64,000 bases of DNA from JALNYB01 sp963676235 (GCA_963676235.1 OY781044.1:434001-498000); one strand, 5' to 3'; shown: positions 17,696 through 26,650, counted from the first letter of the stretch. The notes: a model not told the origin generated them from the sequence alone. Numbers and translations: made by a program.

Positions 17696-17773
17696 AGCGA
17701 GGTAGGGTAGCCAGGATATCCCGTCGGGCTCATAACCCGGAGACCGATCGTTCAAATCGATCCCTCGCTACCA
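17696..17773 (+). tRNA. Initiator tRNA-Met (CAT), CCA encoded
   Basis: Acceptor stem AGCGAGG pairs with CCTCGCT, giving an A1:U72 pair. The anticodon loop is CTCATAA. The anticodon stem has three consecutive G:C pairs (GGG/CCC). Both traits mark an archaeal initiator tRNA and not the elongator. The T-loop is TTCAAAT. The 3' CCA (17771-17773) is encoded in the DNA. No intron. Confidence 0.95.
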
Positions 17774-17833
17774 TTTCTTCTTGTTAATTTTATACATCAG
17801 GGTTTTTCTTACGTAAATTGAAAAATAAGAACC

Positions 17834-17858
17834 CCGAACATACATCTATGACGTTCGG
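17834..17858 (-). terminator. Hairpin downstream of glnK
   Basis: CCGAAC (17834-17839) pairs with GTTCGG (17853-17858). Read on the minus strand it is followed by a T-rich run (TTCTTATTTTTC), consistent with a terminator for amt-glnK. Confidence 0.4.
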
Positions 17859-17885
17859 TAAATGGTTTTAAAAAAATAATCCAAA

Positions 17886-18203
17886 TTATGACCTTATTTG
17901 TAAAAACTTCTCTACAGGAACTACGATTATCCTTCCATCACCAGGCTTTCCTGTATTGGCCGTATCGGTTATCGTCTTGATCACACACTCCTCGTTAGAA
18001 TCGTCTTCGATGACCACTTCGATCTTGATCTTCTCGATTTCATCAACGAGAAAATCTCCGATCCTATTGGTGAATTTTATTCCCGCCTGCGTTCCACGGC
18101 CTACAACATGAGTGATAGTCATTCCGTTGACACCTTTAGCCTTAAGCGCATCCTTCACAGCCTGACACTTCTCAGGACGCACTATTGCTATAATCATCTT
18201 CAT
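17886..18203 (-). CDS. glnK: P-II nitrogen regulatory protein GlnK
   Basis: 105 residues. The trimeric sensor of 2-oxoglutarate, ATP and ADP plugs the Amt channel through its T-loop. It starts MKMIIAIVRPEKCQAVKDAL; the T-loop region is GRGTQAGIKFTNRIGDFLVDEIEKI, and the ATP site carries TGKPGDGRIIVVPV. The usual uridylylated Tyr is absent from the T-loop, as in many archaeal GlnK. ATG 18203 has GAGGTGA upstream; the frame is open further but overlaps amt. Second gene of amt-glnK, 10 nt behind amt. Confidence 0.94.
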   Translation of the reverse strand: MKMIIAIVRPEKCQAVKDALKAKGVNGMTITHVVGRGTQAGIKFTNRIGDFLVDEIEKIKIEVVIEDDSNEECVIKTITDTANTGKPGDGRIIVVPVEKFLQIRS

Positions 18204-18213
18204 TTTAGTCACC

Positions 18214-19530
18214 TCACATAGAATATGCAGGCTCTCCATGCTCTGCAAGATCCTGACCTATTCTTTCCTCTTCTTCTGTACAGCGTACTCTCATAAACTT
18301 AGATAAGAGCCAGATAATCAAGTATGATACCGTGAAGCAGAATACTATCGTTGCAATTACAGCTATTATCTGTCCTACGAAAAGATTTGTTCCGCCATAT
18401 AAAAGACCTGATATTCCACCGGTCATTTCCGGACGCGCGAATATTCCTGTTGCAATAGCACCCCATATACCGCCTACTCCGTGAACCGCGAAGACATCCA
18501 AAGCATCATCTACATTCGTCTTATTCCTGATGTAGCTTACAGAATAGTAGCACAATATTCCGCCAACTGTTCCGATGAGCATAGACTCCCAGATACCGAC
18601 ATATCCTGCTGCCGGAGTTATCGCAACCAATCCTGCGATGCCGCCGGCTATCATACCCAATACACCTACACGTCCTACTGTGAGGTATTGAACAGCAGCC
18701 CATGCCATCATTGCACATGCTGCCGATATCTGGGATACAAGGATTGCGTTGACAGCGACTCCGTCAGCCGCCAATCCAGATCCCCCGTTGAAACCAAACC
18801 ATCCAAACCAAAGGAACATGCACCCAAGGAATGCGAACGGAATATTGTGCGCGCGAGTTTTAAAAGCCCTGTCACTTCTTCTACCTGCAAAGGCAACAAG
18901 CGCCAAACCTGTTACTCCTGCACAGATATGGACAACCGTCCCTCCTGCGAAGTCTAGGACCGTGAGATACTGATCGAACAATCCTCCGCCCCAGACCCAA
19001 TGGGCCATGGGTGCATAGACAAGAATCGACCATATTGCTAAAAACCAGACCATTGCAGTATATCTTATGCGCTCAGCACATGCTCCGAGTACGATAGCTG
19101 CAGTTACCAGTGCGAACATCATTTGGAAGAGTGCAAACTCTGCATCGGATATTCCTGATCCGGTTGTTGTTGTCGTCACACCCTCCAAAAATACATGAGA
19201 AAGATTTCCGATTATGACCCCGTCACCACTGAATGCTAAAGAATAACCAACGGCCACCCACATGATGGTCATCACACCTATGGCAATAAGTGTCTGCGTG
19301 ATCATTGAGGTCATACTCTGCTTTCTGAGCATCCCTCCATAGAACAGTGCTATTCCGGGAACCATGATGAAAACTAATGCAGAACTCACCAGGACCCACG
19401 AAATATTTGCCCCTGCAACATCAGCCACATCACCTGCATCTGCAGATGAAAAAGGAGCAGATAATAACACAACCGAAACCATTGCAAATATTGCAACAGC
19501 AGCCATAGTGATTTTTGTCATCATTTTCAT
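18214..19530 (-). CDS. amt: Ammonium transporter Amt
   Basis: 438 residues. Trimeric ammonium channel. An N-terminal signal peptide (about 1-31, ending SSADAG) precedes 11 predicted membrane helices. The pore twin histidines are visible in APMAHWVWGGG and VFAVHGVGG. The signature DFAGGTVVHICAG is also present. The C-terminal tail (LAEHGEPAYSM) is the cytosolic part that contacts GlnK. It is the first gene of the operon with glnK. The promoter region carries two palindromes (see 19568 and 19692). Confidence 0.97.
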   Translation of the reverse strand: MKMMTKITMAAVAIFAMVSVVLLSAPFSSADAGDVADVAGANISWVLVSSALVFIMVPGIALFYGGMLRKQSMTSMITQTLIAIGVMTIMWVAVGYSLAFSGDGVIIGNLSHVFLEGVTTTTTGSGISDAEFALFQMMFALVTAAIVLGACAERIRYTAMVWFLAIWSILVYAPMAHWVWGGGLFDQYLTVLDFAGGTVVHICAGVTGLALVAFAGRRSDRAFKTRAHNIPFAFLGCMFLWFGWFGFNGGSGLAADGVAVNAILVSQISAACAMMAWAAVQYLTVGRVGVLGMIAGGIAGLVAITPAAGYVGIWESMLIGTVGGILCYYSVSYIRNKTNVDDALDVFAVHGVGGIWGAIATGIFARPEMTGGISGLLYGGTNLFVGQIIAVIATIVFCFTVSYLIIWLLSKFMRVRCTEEEERIGQDLAEHGEPAYSM

Positions 19531-19567
19531 TTAATTCGCCTCATTTATTACGAATAATATGTATTAA

Positions 19568-19583
19568 TTAGACAATTGTCTAA
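19568..19583. promoter_or_regulatory. 16-bp perfect palindrome at the amt promoter (candidate operator 1)
   Basis: TTAGACAATTGTCTAA is a perfect palindrome. It lies just downstream of a minus-strand TATA box (TTTATATAC, 19586-19594), over the expected transcription start (about 19563-19568). That is a classic site for a repressor to block RNA polymerase. It differs from the known archaeal NrpR operator (GGAA-N6-TTCC). Confidence 0.7.
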
Positions 19584-19585
19584 AT

Positions 19586-19594
19586 GTATATAAA
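19586..19594 (-). promoter_or_regulatory. TATA box of amt-glnK
   Basis: Minus-strand TTTATATAC. It would place the transcription start near 19565, leaving a leader of about 35 nt with the Shine-Dalgarno GAGGCGA before the ATG. Confidence 0.6.
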
Positions 19595-19691
19595 TATTAT
19601 CATTAAATGAATAATATTTCTTAATAATTAAATTAAAAAGCCATATAAAACGCAAGAAACCTAAACACATAAAGCAAGTTAAAATGTAAAC

Positions 19692-19705
19692 TAGACAAAT
19701 GTCTA
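19692..19705. promoter_or_regulatory. Second TAGACA-N2-TGTCTA palindrome upstream of amt (candidate operator 2)
   Basis: TAGACAAATGTCTA shares both 6-bp arms and the 2-bp spacing with the palindrome at 19568. The two centres are about 123 bp apart, on the upstream side of the TATA box. Two matching sites suggest a dimeric regulator that may loop DNA; this is inference. Confidence 0.6.
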
Positions 19706-19725
19706 TGAGATATGAAAATGAAAAT

Positions 19726-19751
19726 AAAAAGGAGACCCGACCTGAAGGTCG
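19726..19751 (-). terminator. Terminator of the TPR gene
   Basis: On the minus strand CGACC-TTCA-GGTCG forms a 5-bp stem with a 4-nt loop (19738-19751), followed by GGTCTCC and a run of five T. It separates the TPR gene from the amt promoter region. Confidence 0.5.
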
Positions 19752-19765
19752 AAAGTCCAATGGGT

Positions 19766-20278
19766 TTACAAAAGACTTTTTGCTTCTTCTGGAGACATCT
19801 CGAGTGCCTTTAACATGTACTCGAGAGCTTTCTTCGCATATGGGGCCCTTGCTTTTGGATCTTCCATGATATCTCCATATGTTGCCATTACATTATTGTA
19901 ATACTCAATAGCAAACTCGGAATATAATGAAGATTCCATGGACTCATCGATTTGGGCAGCCTCGTTGTATGCTTTTTCAGCCTCATCATATTTATTGACA
20001 GAGATGCAGAATGATCCATATGATTGATAGTAGTCAACCCTATCTCCATCGAGTTCTATAGCTTTCTTATATGACTCCATGATCTCTTCAGGAGCTACTT
20101 TTGCACCGAACATTCCAGATGCGTAGTTTCCACATTCAGCCTTGTAATACCAGCACTCTGCGTTATCTGGACATTCTTCTACGAGCTTCTTGAACGCAGA
20201 ATATGCTTTCTTGAAATCTCCCTCATCCATCGCCTTCATTCCTGCGGCGAGTTTTTTCTCGAGGTTGTCTGCTACCAT
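19766..20278 (-). CDS. TPR-repeat protein
   Basis: 170 residues, built of tetratricopeptide repeats: DFKKAYSAFKKLVEECPDNAECWYYKAECGN (about 21-51), then EEIMESYKKAIELDGDRVDYYQSYGS and KYDEAEKAYNEAAQIDESMESSLY. TPR proteins mediate protein-protein contacts; no catalytic domain is present and the partner is unknown. It has its own terminator at 19726-19751. Confidence 0.82.
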   Translation of the reverse strand: MVADNLEKKLAAGMKAMDEGDFKKAYSAFKKLVEECPDNAECWYYKAECGNYASGMFGAKVAPEEIMESYKKAIELDGDRVDYYQSYGSFCISVNKYDEAEKAYNEAAQIDESMESSLYSEFAIEYYNNVMATYGDIMEDPKARAPYAKKALEYMLKALEMSPEEAKSLL

Positions 20279-20419
20279 GTTTATCGAGGATAAAGTAACA
20301 AGTTAGTTTTAATGTCTTTCTGTAAAGGATAATATAGTAAATCATTAGGACCCAAATATCAGAACAACTGTGACCCGTATTTTGGATTTGTTACGACACA
20401 TTACGAGCGATATTACCAT

Positions 20420-20887
20420 TCAGATAAGAAATCTTTTTACCGCACTATCTATCTCTGCAAAATCAAGACATGTATCTATGCATGGCCCATTAGGGCGCGA
20501 TATGAGTATTCCCCATATTGGAATCCCCTTGATATCCATGATGCCGCTTGCAAGATCGTGTTCACACGCAGATGCGATGATGAACTTGGGACACAACCTC
20601 TCTATTGCCCTTCTGGCAAAACCTCCCCCTGGTGCAATGATCATTTGAAATCCTATCTTATCTCTCAGTTCAAGGATCTTTCCCATGACGCATCCTCCAC
20701 AACGCGTACAATTCTCCATATGAATGGCGATACGATACGGACACTCACTGTATTGAATACAATGAGGCAAAAGCAAAAGAGCATCCCTAGCTAATACTTT
20801 CAGACCTAATTTACCGACGCATAGATTGTTGCTTTTAAGGATCTCCCTTATAACACGGTCCTTGTCTGATGTCATCTCCTCGTTCAT
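20420..20887 (-). CDS. DUF116 family protein
   Basis: 155 residues. The family is annotated only as DUF116. Cysteine-rich segments ECPYRIAIHMENCTRCGGC and SACEHDLASGI could bind a metal or Fe-S cluster, as known members contain conserved cysteines. ATG 20887 is preferred: a minus-strand TTATAT box lies about 22 nt upstream, suggesting a leaderless start. An in-frame TTG at 20917 and an ATG at 20875 are alternatives. It is divergent from another Cys-rich gene (20988). Confidence 0.72.
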   Translation of the reverse strand: MNEEMTSDKDRVIREILKSNNLCVGKLGLKVLARDALLLLPHCIQYSECPYRIAIHMENCTRCGGCVMGKILELRDKIGFQMIIAPGGGFARRAIERLCPKFIIASACEHDLASGIMDIKGIPIWGILISRPNGPCIDTCLDFAEIDSAVKRFLI

Positions 20888-20987
20888 TAATTGGAGATTC
20901 CTTGCATGATATAACAATCTATGCGTACTACGATTTTCAATTTTTTTCTAAGACAACCTCAAATATCTATATCCCGGTTCTAGATTC

Positions 20988-21536
20988 ATGACCGGCAAAT
21001 TGTGGGAAACAATGAAAGATGACCCGTTCGCAAAGGACTACGTATTCAAGATCGTCAGACCACCGAATGTGGACATCTACGCAATGGCGCAATGCAGAAA
21101 ACTCTGCAGCAGGAATCTATGCAATTCGTTCGGAACCAACTGGGGATGCCCTCCCGGAAGCGGAGAACCCGAAGAATGTATGTTCGAGATCAACAGATTC
21201 AAAAATACAGCAGTCATCTATAAGAGATTCAACGACATAGATTTCACAGACAGAGAGCATATAAAAGAAATCGGGAAAGCCCACCAGGATCTCTGCAGGA
21301 AATTTGCCAATGCGCTCAGAAAAGAAGGATATGACGTACTTCCCCTGGCAGACGGAGGATGTACATACTGCGATGTGTGCAGTTATCCTAAAGAACAATG
21401 TAGATTTCCTGATCAAATGGTGCCATCTGTAAGCGGATTCGGAATAAATATGGACACATACCTGAACTCCCAGGGCATCAATTTCAAATTCGAAGATGAT
21501 GCGTTCACACTCTATGGATTGATCTTCTACAACTAA
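20988..21536 (+). CDS. DUF2284 metal-binding protein
   Basis: 182 residues, rich in cysteine: CRKLCSRNLCNSFGTNWGCPPGSG (residues about 36-59, with the family's GxNWxCPP motif) and GGCTYCDVCSYPKEQCRFP (about 124-142). This pattern marks the DUF2284 family, thought to bind metal. Function is unknown. A TATA-like ATATCTATAT sits about 24 nt before the ATG, suggesting a leaderless mRNA. It is head to head with DUF116, another cysteine-rich protein. Confidence 0.8.
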   Translation: MTGKLWETMKDDPFAKDYVFKIVRPPNVDIYAMAQCRKLCSRNLCNSFGTNWGCPPGSGEPEECMFEINRFKNTAVIYKRFNDIDFTDREHIKEIGKAHQDLCRKFANALRKEGYDVLPLADGGCTYCDVCSYPKEQCRFPDQMVPSVSGFGINMDTYLNSQGINFKFEDDAFTLYGLIFYN

Positions 21537-21776
21537 TGTTGATCCTATCAAGGGAATATCAGTACTTCCAAATATCGCCGGCAGCATCACGATTTCAGAT
21601 TGCATCATCTTATACATGCAAAGAAAGAAAATATGTAATGACCTGTAAAATGGATTTTTATACATATAAACGTCAAATATGTCTAACTGAATTCCAAATC
21701 GAAAAACGATACAATCGCATGAACGTGGACAAATAATATAACCGAGGCTTTCAATCCGTTTCTTAAGGTCTTAAAC

Positions 21777-22049
21777 ATGGACAGAGACATCATTGAGAGA
21801 GTCGCACGCGCAGCACACCTCGCACTTACAGAAGAGGAACTCGCAAGATACAGTAAGGATCTTGATGATATTTTGGATTATTTCGAAGTGCTCGACGAAG
21901 CTCCTGACTGTGAAGGCATCGGAGTGAACCCTATCGAAGTAGCAGACATTCTCAGAGAAGACGAGCCACATATGGATATCGATACCGACATGTTACTGAA
22001 AGATATGAAAACCTATGAAGGATACGTCAGGGGGCCCAGACTCTCATGA
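21777..22049 (+). CDS. gatC: Asp-tRNA(Asn)/Glu-tRNA(Gln) amidotransferase subunit C
   Basis: 90 residues. GatC stabilises the GatA-GatB complex. It begins DIIERVARAAHLALTEEEL and contains YSKDLDDILDYFEVLDEAPDCEG and REDEP, the usual GatC pattern. It overlaps gatA as ATGA. First gene of gatCAB. Confidence 0.94.
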   Translation: MDRDIIERVARAAHLALTEEELARYSKDLDDILDYFEVLDEAPDCEGIGVNPIEVADILREDEPHMDIDTDMLLKDMKTYEGYVRGPRLS

Positions 22050-23374
22050 GTATGAAATCTGTTCTCGAAAACCTCGGTGCTATCAACAAAAAATACTCCA
22101 TGTTCAATGCACTCACTTCCGACATGGAAGCAGGAGATGCAAAATTCCTATTCTCATCGAAAGATAACCTTACATCGAAAGATTTCGAAACCTGTTGCGG
22201 TTCAAGAATTCTTGAGGGATACCGCCCTGCATTCGACGCTACACCTATCGCCAACATCAGAAAAGCAGGCGGAAAACTTATCGGAAAGACCAACATGGAT
22301 GAATTCGGATTCGGTACATTCTCAACTAACTCCGGCTTTGGCATCCCGAAAAACCCATTCGATCTCGAGAGATCATGCGGAGGTTCATCGGGCGGGTCAG
22401 CATGTGCGGCTGCCGTCATAGAAGATCATGTTTCATTGGGAGTATCTACAGGTGGTTCGATCTGTTGCCCTGCGAGTTTTTGCGGTGTATACGGTATCGC
22501 ACCTACCTATGGACGGGTATCCAGATACGGGCTCATAGATTACGGAAATTCATTCGATAAGATCGGGATACTATCGGCAAAAGCATCAGACCTTTCAAAA
22601 TTCCTTCCAATGATGGCAGGAAAAGATAAGATGGACCCAACATCTTGTACTCAGCCGGAGTTACAACTTAAACATCAAAAGATAAGATCTGTAGCGGTTC
22701 CTAAAGAAGCCATCGATGGCGTAAGCAAAGATGTCAAAAAAGCATTCGATACGTCTTTGGAATCACTAAAAGGAATGGATATAGACATTGAATATGTAGA
22801 TATGCCAGCACTCAGATATGCCATGCCAGCCTACTATGTTCTTGCAACATCTGAAGCATCTACCAACCTTGCAAGATATGTCGGAATGAGATACGGTCAA
22901 CAAGATGGGGATCTTTCTCTGAAATTCGACGACTATTTCACATACTTCCGTTCAAAATACTTCGGAGATGAGGCCAAGAGGAGGATCCTTCTCGGCACAT
23001 ACACAAGAATGGCGGGATTCAGAGACAGATACTATGCTAAAGCTCTCAGGACCAGACTATACGTCATAAACGCGTATAAACAGATATTCAAAGACCATGA
23101 TGCAGTACTTGCACCGACTATGCCCTTCGTATCACCCAAATTCGCAGACATATCTAAAATGACGCCTGTTGAATCATACAAAGCTGATTATCTGACTGTT
23201 CCAGCAAACCTTGCGGGAACTCCTCATCTCTCCGTTCCATGCGGATACGACGATGACGGAATGCCTATCGGAATGCAGTTCGTAACAGACCACTGGAACG
23301 AAGACCTGCTTCTCACGATGGCCAACGAATGGGATAAGAACTTCAACATGAGAAAACCGGAGGTGTCTATATGA
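22046..23374 (+). CDS. gatA: Asp-tRNA(Asn)/Glu-tRNA(Gln) amidotransferase subunit A
   Basis: 442 residues. The amidase subunit releases ammonia from glutamine for transfer to misacylated tRNA. Amidase signature: catalytic Lys in LFSSKDN, the cis-Ser in CGGSSGGSACAA, and the nucleophile in LGVSTGGSI. The usual IRxPA motif after the nucleophile reads ICCPASFCG. The N-terminus is about 40-50 residues shorter than bacterial GatA. It overlaps gatC and gatB by 4 nt each. Confidence 0.95.
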   Translation: MSMKSVLENLGAINKKYSMFNALTSDMEAGDAKFLFSSKDNLTSKDFETCCGSRILEGYRPAFDATPIANIRKAGGKLIGKTNMDEFGFGTFSTNSGFGIPKNPFDLERSCGGSSGGSACAAAVIEDHVSLGVSTGGSICCPASFCGVYGIAPTYGRVSRYGLIDYGNSFDKIGILSAKASDLSKFLPMMAGKDKMDPTSCTQPELQLKHQKIRSVAVPKEAIDGVSKDVKKAFDTSLESLKGMDIDIEYVDMPALRYAMPAYYVLATSEASTNLARYVGMRYGQQDGDLSLKFDDYFTYFRSKYFGDEAKRRILLGTYTRMAGFRDRYYAKALRTRLYVINAYKQIFKDHDAVLAPTMPFVSPKFADISKMTPVESYKADYLTVPANLAGTPHLSVPCGYDDDGMPIGMQFVTDHWNEDLLLTMANEWDKNFNMRKPEVSI

Positions 23375-24708
23375 AGATCGGATTAGAGGTGCATGTTCAA
23401 TTACCTACAAAATCCAAGATGTTCTGCTCATGCCCTACAACTGACGCTGAAGCACCCAACACTCATGTGTGCCCTACTTGTCTCGGAATGCCGGGATCGA
23501 GACCTGTTCTCAACAAACAGGCAGTAATATATGGGATAATGTTAGCAAAAATGCTCAACTGCAGCATCGATGACACCACGTGGTTCTCTAGGAAGACCTA
23601 CTTCTATCCTGATATGAGTAAAAGCGTTCAAATAACACAATACGACCATCCCATTGGCGGAGCCGGAATGTATTATCTGAACGGAAAGACACCGATAAGG
23701 ATCACCCGTATTCACCTTGAGGAAGATCCTGGAAAGACCAAAAGGGTCGGAGACCTATCATCACTTGTAGATTACAACAGATCTGGAATACCATTAGCTG
23801 AGATAGTCACAGAACCTGATCTTAAGACCCCCGCACAAGCAAGAGAATTCCTAGGACAGCTTATAGCAGACATCAGACATGTCATCGACCTTCCCGGAGA
23901 CGGAGAAAGAAGTATCCGTTGCGACTGCAACCTTTCAGTTGGTGTAGAAAGATGCGAAGTGAAGAACGTCACCGGGCTGAAGAATGTAGAGCGCGCACTC
24001 ACATTCGAAATGATAAGACAGACCAAAATACTGAAATCCGGTGGAAAGATCGTTCGTGAAACAAGACGTTTCGATGAGGAACGCGGAGTTACCATCTCCG
24101 TAAGGAAAAAAGAACTCGAATCCGACTATGGATACATAGACGAACCTGACCTTGGAATATTCCATATTAAGAACATGGTGGATTCCATCCATATCAAAGA
24201 AAGCCCTTTGAATATGACATTGAGACTTGTCAAACAATATGGAATAGATGAGAATACTGCCAGACAGCTGGTCTCCACCTCTACAAAGATCGCAGAGATC
24301 TTTGAAGAACTAGCAAAAACCACAGATGTTCAAACAGCAATATCGTGGACCACAGGTATGATAAGCGCCAACTGGAAAGCCTTTGAAATGAGAGATGAAA
24401 GTCATGAACACATCATAGAACTTGTCAAAACTTTCAAGGACGGCAATATTACGGATACAGAATGCAACCTTGAATTAAAGGCCTTCATGACCGGAACATC
24501 AGTGGAATCTATGCAGAATACATCTGCAGACCTTGAAGTTCTGATCAACAAATTCCTTGATGCTAACCCCGAAATAGTAGAAGATTCGCGTAAGAACGAT
24601 AAAGCCGCAAACAGGGTCATCGGTCACGTGATGAAAGAAACAGGCGGATCATATTCTTCTGCGGACATAGTTGCTGCTACGAAAAAACTGATAAGTGCCA
24701 GATTCTAA
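23371..24708 (+). CDS. gatB: Asp-tRNA(Asn)/Glu-tRNA(Gln) amidotransferase subunit B
   Basis: 445 residues. GatB binds the misacylated tRNA and carries the kinase-like transamidation site. It starts MKIGLEVHVQLPTKSKMFC; zinc-ligand cysteines are in CSCPTT and NTHVCPTCLGMPG. YFYPDMSKSVQITQYDHPIG is the active-site region. The tail domain (about 300-445) ends TGGSYSSADIVAATKKLIS. The archaeal GatCAB makes Asn-tRNA from Asp-tRNA(Asn), matching the AspRS gene next door. Confidence 0.96.
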   Translation: MKIGLEVHVQLPTKSKMFCSCPTTDAEAPNTHVCPTCLGMPGSRPVLNKQAVIYGIMLAKMLNCSIDDTTWFSRKTYFYPDMSKSVQITQYDHPIGGAGMYYLNGKTPIRITRIHLEEDPGKTKRVGDLSSLVDYNRSGIPLAEIVTEPDLKTPAQAREFLGQLIADIRHVIDLPGDGERSIRCDCNLSVGVERCEVKNVTGLKNVERALTFEMIRQTKILKSGGKIVRETRRFDEERGVTISVRKKELESDYGYIDEPDLGIFHIKNMVDSIHIKESPLNMTLRLVKQYGIDENTARQLVSTSTKIAEIFEELAKTTDVQTAISWTTGMISANWKAFEMRDESHEHIIELVKTFKDGNITDTECNLELKAFMTGTSVESMQNTSADLEVLINKFLDANPEIVEDSRKNDKAANRVIGHVMKETGGSYSSADIVAATKKLISARF

Positions 24709-24720
24709 AATATATTAAAT

Positions 24721-24747
24721 CCGGATCGGTAAAAAATACCGATCCGG
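24721..24747. terminator. Bidirectional terminator between gatB and aspS
   Basis: CCGGATCGGTA (24721-24731) and TACCGATCCGG (24737-24747) form a perfect 11-bp stem with an AAAAA loop between two convergent genes. Confidence 0.65.
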
Positions 24748-24761
24748 CAATTATCATTTAT

Positions 24762-26585
24762 TTACTGTTCTTCAGAATCTTCTGTTTCTTCGAACTGGAA
24801 ATCATCCGTTGCCAAAGTTATAATCTGGAGCTCTTCGAGAGTCTCATCATCAACCTTCTGCGGTGAACCATCAAGCACAGATGCCGCCTTCTTATTCTTC
24901 GGGAATGCGATAACATCACGAATAGTATCCTTTCCAAGAAGAATCGAAATGAATCTGTCGATACCCAATGCTATACCACCATGAGGTGGCGCTCCATAAC
25001 TCAAAGCCTCGATAAAGAATCCGAAATTACGCTCGATCTTCTCATCCGACAATCCGAGTTTCTTGAAGACCTCGAGCTGTTTCTCGGGTCTGTTGATCCT
25101 CAATGATCCAGAACCGAGTTCGTTTCCATTCAAACATATGTCAAAACATGCTCCGCCGACATATGGTGCGTTCAAATCCTCGTTCAGAGGCAGAACGAAC
25201 GGATGATGGAAAGAATCGTATTTTCCAGATACAGGGTCGATCTCGAACATCGGACAATCGACAAGCCATGAGAACTGGAACTCATCCTTAGGGATAATAT
25301 CCAAATCTTCAGCAAGTTTTTTCCTAAGCAGTCCTCCGCCTTCGTATGTGGATTTCCATGGACCAGCGATGAGGAAAAGAAGATCTCCTTCCTCTGCATC
25401 CATTTTATCCTTGATTGCATCGAGTATCTCTGGAGTGAAATATTTGGTGATGTTACTCTCAAGAACACCGTCTTTGCATCTCATCCATGTGAGACCGCCT
25501 AGTCCGCATTTCTTAGCATAATGGATGTAACGATCTACATCATTCCTTCCGATCTTATCTCCGGCGACATCCGCCTTGAGGTTGACACCAGCAACAATCC
25601 CGCCGGCTTTCATGATCCTCTGGAATATATCGTACGGAACACCTTTTACAGTCTCTGTCAAAGAAACAAACTGAAGTCCATATCTCATATCTGGCTTATC
25701 AGATCCGTATTTCTCCATTGCTTCTCTGTAGGCGACCCTGATGAATGGTGTCTTGAGTTCCTTCCCATACATGCCTTTCCAAACATAAGCAATGAGTTCT
25801 TCGATCGTATCCTGAATGTCCTTCATATCGACGAAAGACATTTCCAAGTCCAATTGTGTGAATTCAGGCTGACGATCTTTACGTGAATCCTCATCACGGA
25901 AACACCTTGCGACCTGATAATAACGATCCATACTTGCGACCATCAACATCTGTTTGAAGAGTTGGGGCGACTGAGGAAGTGCATAGAATGTTCCAGGGCG
26001 TACCCTTGACGGAACTATGAATCCTCTTGCTCCTTCAGATGTTGATCTTGCAAGAATAGGCGTCTCGATCTCAAGAAAATTCTTTGATTCGAGATACTGC
26101 CTTGACAGATGGAGGAATTTGCTCCTGAATTCCATTGTCTGGATCATTTCGGTTCTTCTAAGATCCAGATACCTGTATTTCATCCTTATATCCTCGTTGG
26201 GAAGAACTCCTTCCTTCTGATCTCCTAACTCGAAGGGCGGTGCCTTTGACTTGTTGAGGAGCTCTGCCGATGTTATAAGGACCTCTATATCCCCAGTAGG
26301 ATTTCTTACGTCAGCAGTTCCTTCCACTCTATTCCTTACAGTACCATTGATTAAAACAGCTGATTCACGGTTAAAGGTCTTCATGACCTCAGAAAGTTCA
26401 TTTGCGTCCGATCCTTTAGGAAAATCTTCCGGGTCGAATACGACCTGAGTAATTCCATATCTATCGGCGAGATCGATGAAAGCGACTCCTCCATGATCTC
26501 TTGAAAATCTTACCCAGCCCTCGAGACACACTTCTTTTCCTATGTCTGAAGACCTGAGTTCTCCACAGGTGTTTGTTCTTCTCAT
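24762..26585 (-). CDS. aspS: Aspartate-tRNA ligase, bacterial-size type
   Basis: 607 residues, compared with about 430-440 for typical archaeal AspRS. Order: N-terminal OB-fold (GWVRFSRDHGGVAFIDLADRYG), class II motif 2 (VARCFRDEDSRKDRQPEFTQLD), an inserted GAD-like domain (about 280-410), motif 3 (GIALGIDRFISILLG), then an acidic tail. The inserted domain and DRYG/TQVV type OB loop are bacterial traits, suggesting an old transfer. It is convergent with gatCAB, so it probably charges both tRNA-Asp and tRNA-Asn, leaving GatCAB to amidate the latter (inference). Confidence 0.93.
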   Translation of the reverse strand: MRRTNTCGELRSSDIGKEVCLEGWVRFSRDHGGVAFIDLADRYGITQVVFDPEDFPKGSDANELSEVMKTFNRESAVLINGTVRNRVEGTADVRNPTGDIEVLITSAELLNKSKAPPFELGDQKEGVLPNEDIRMKYRYLDLRRTEMIQTMEFRSKFLHLSRQYLESKNFLEIETPILARSTSEGARGFIVPSRVRPGTFYALPQSPQLFKQMLMVASMDRYYQVARCFRDEDSRKDRQPEFTQLDLEMSFVDMKDIQDTIEELIAYVWKGMYGKELKTPFIRVAYREAMEKYGSDKPDMRYGLQFVSLTETVKGVPYDIFQRIMKAGGIVAGVNLKADVAGDKIGRNDVDRYIHYAKKCGLGGLTWMRCKDGVLESNITKYFTPEILDAIKDKMDAEEGDLLFLIAGPWKSTYEGGGLLRKKLAEDLDIIPKDEFQFSWLVDCPMFEIDPVSGKYDSFHHPFVLPLNEDLNAPYVGGACFDICLNGNELGSGSLRINRPEKQLEVFKKLGLSDEKIERNFGFFIEALSYGAPPHGGIALGIDRFISILLGKDTIRDVIAFPKNKKAASVLDGSPQKVDDETLEELQIITLATDDFQFEETEDSEEQ

Positions 26586-26650
26586 TGCGGTACCTCTAAG
26601 GTTTACTAACGCAAGCTAAGAACAGCGCCATATAAAACATATTTGCTATC

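Noticed and set aside
19548..19760. 70-codon frame across the amt promoter
   Set aside because: It covers the TATA box, both palindromes and a terminator; composition is A+T-rich and unlike a protein gene.
21117..21665. 182-codon minus-strand frame over DUF2284
   Set aside because: It overlaps a well-supported cysteine-rich protein on the other strand and has no recognisable content.
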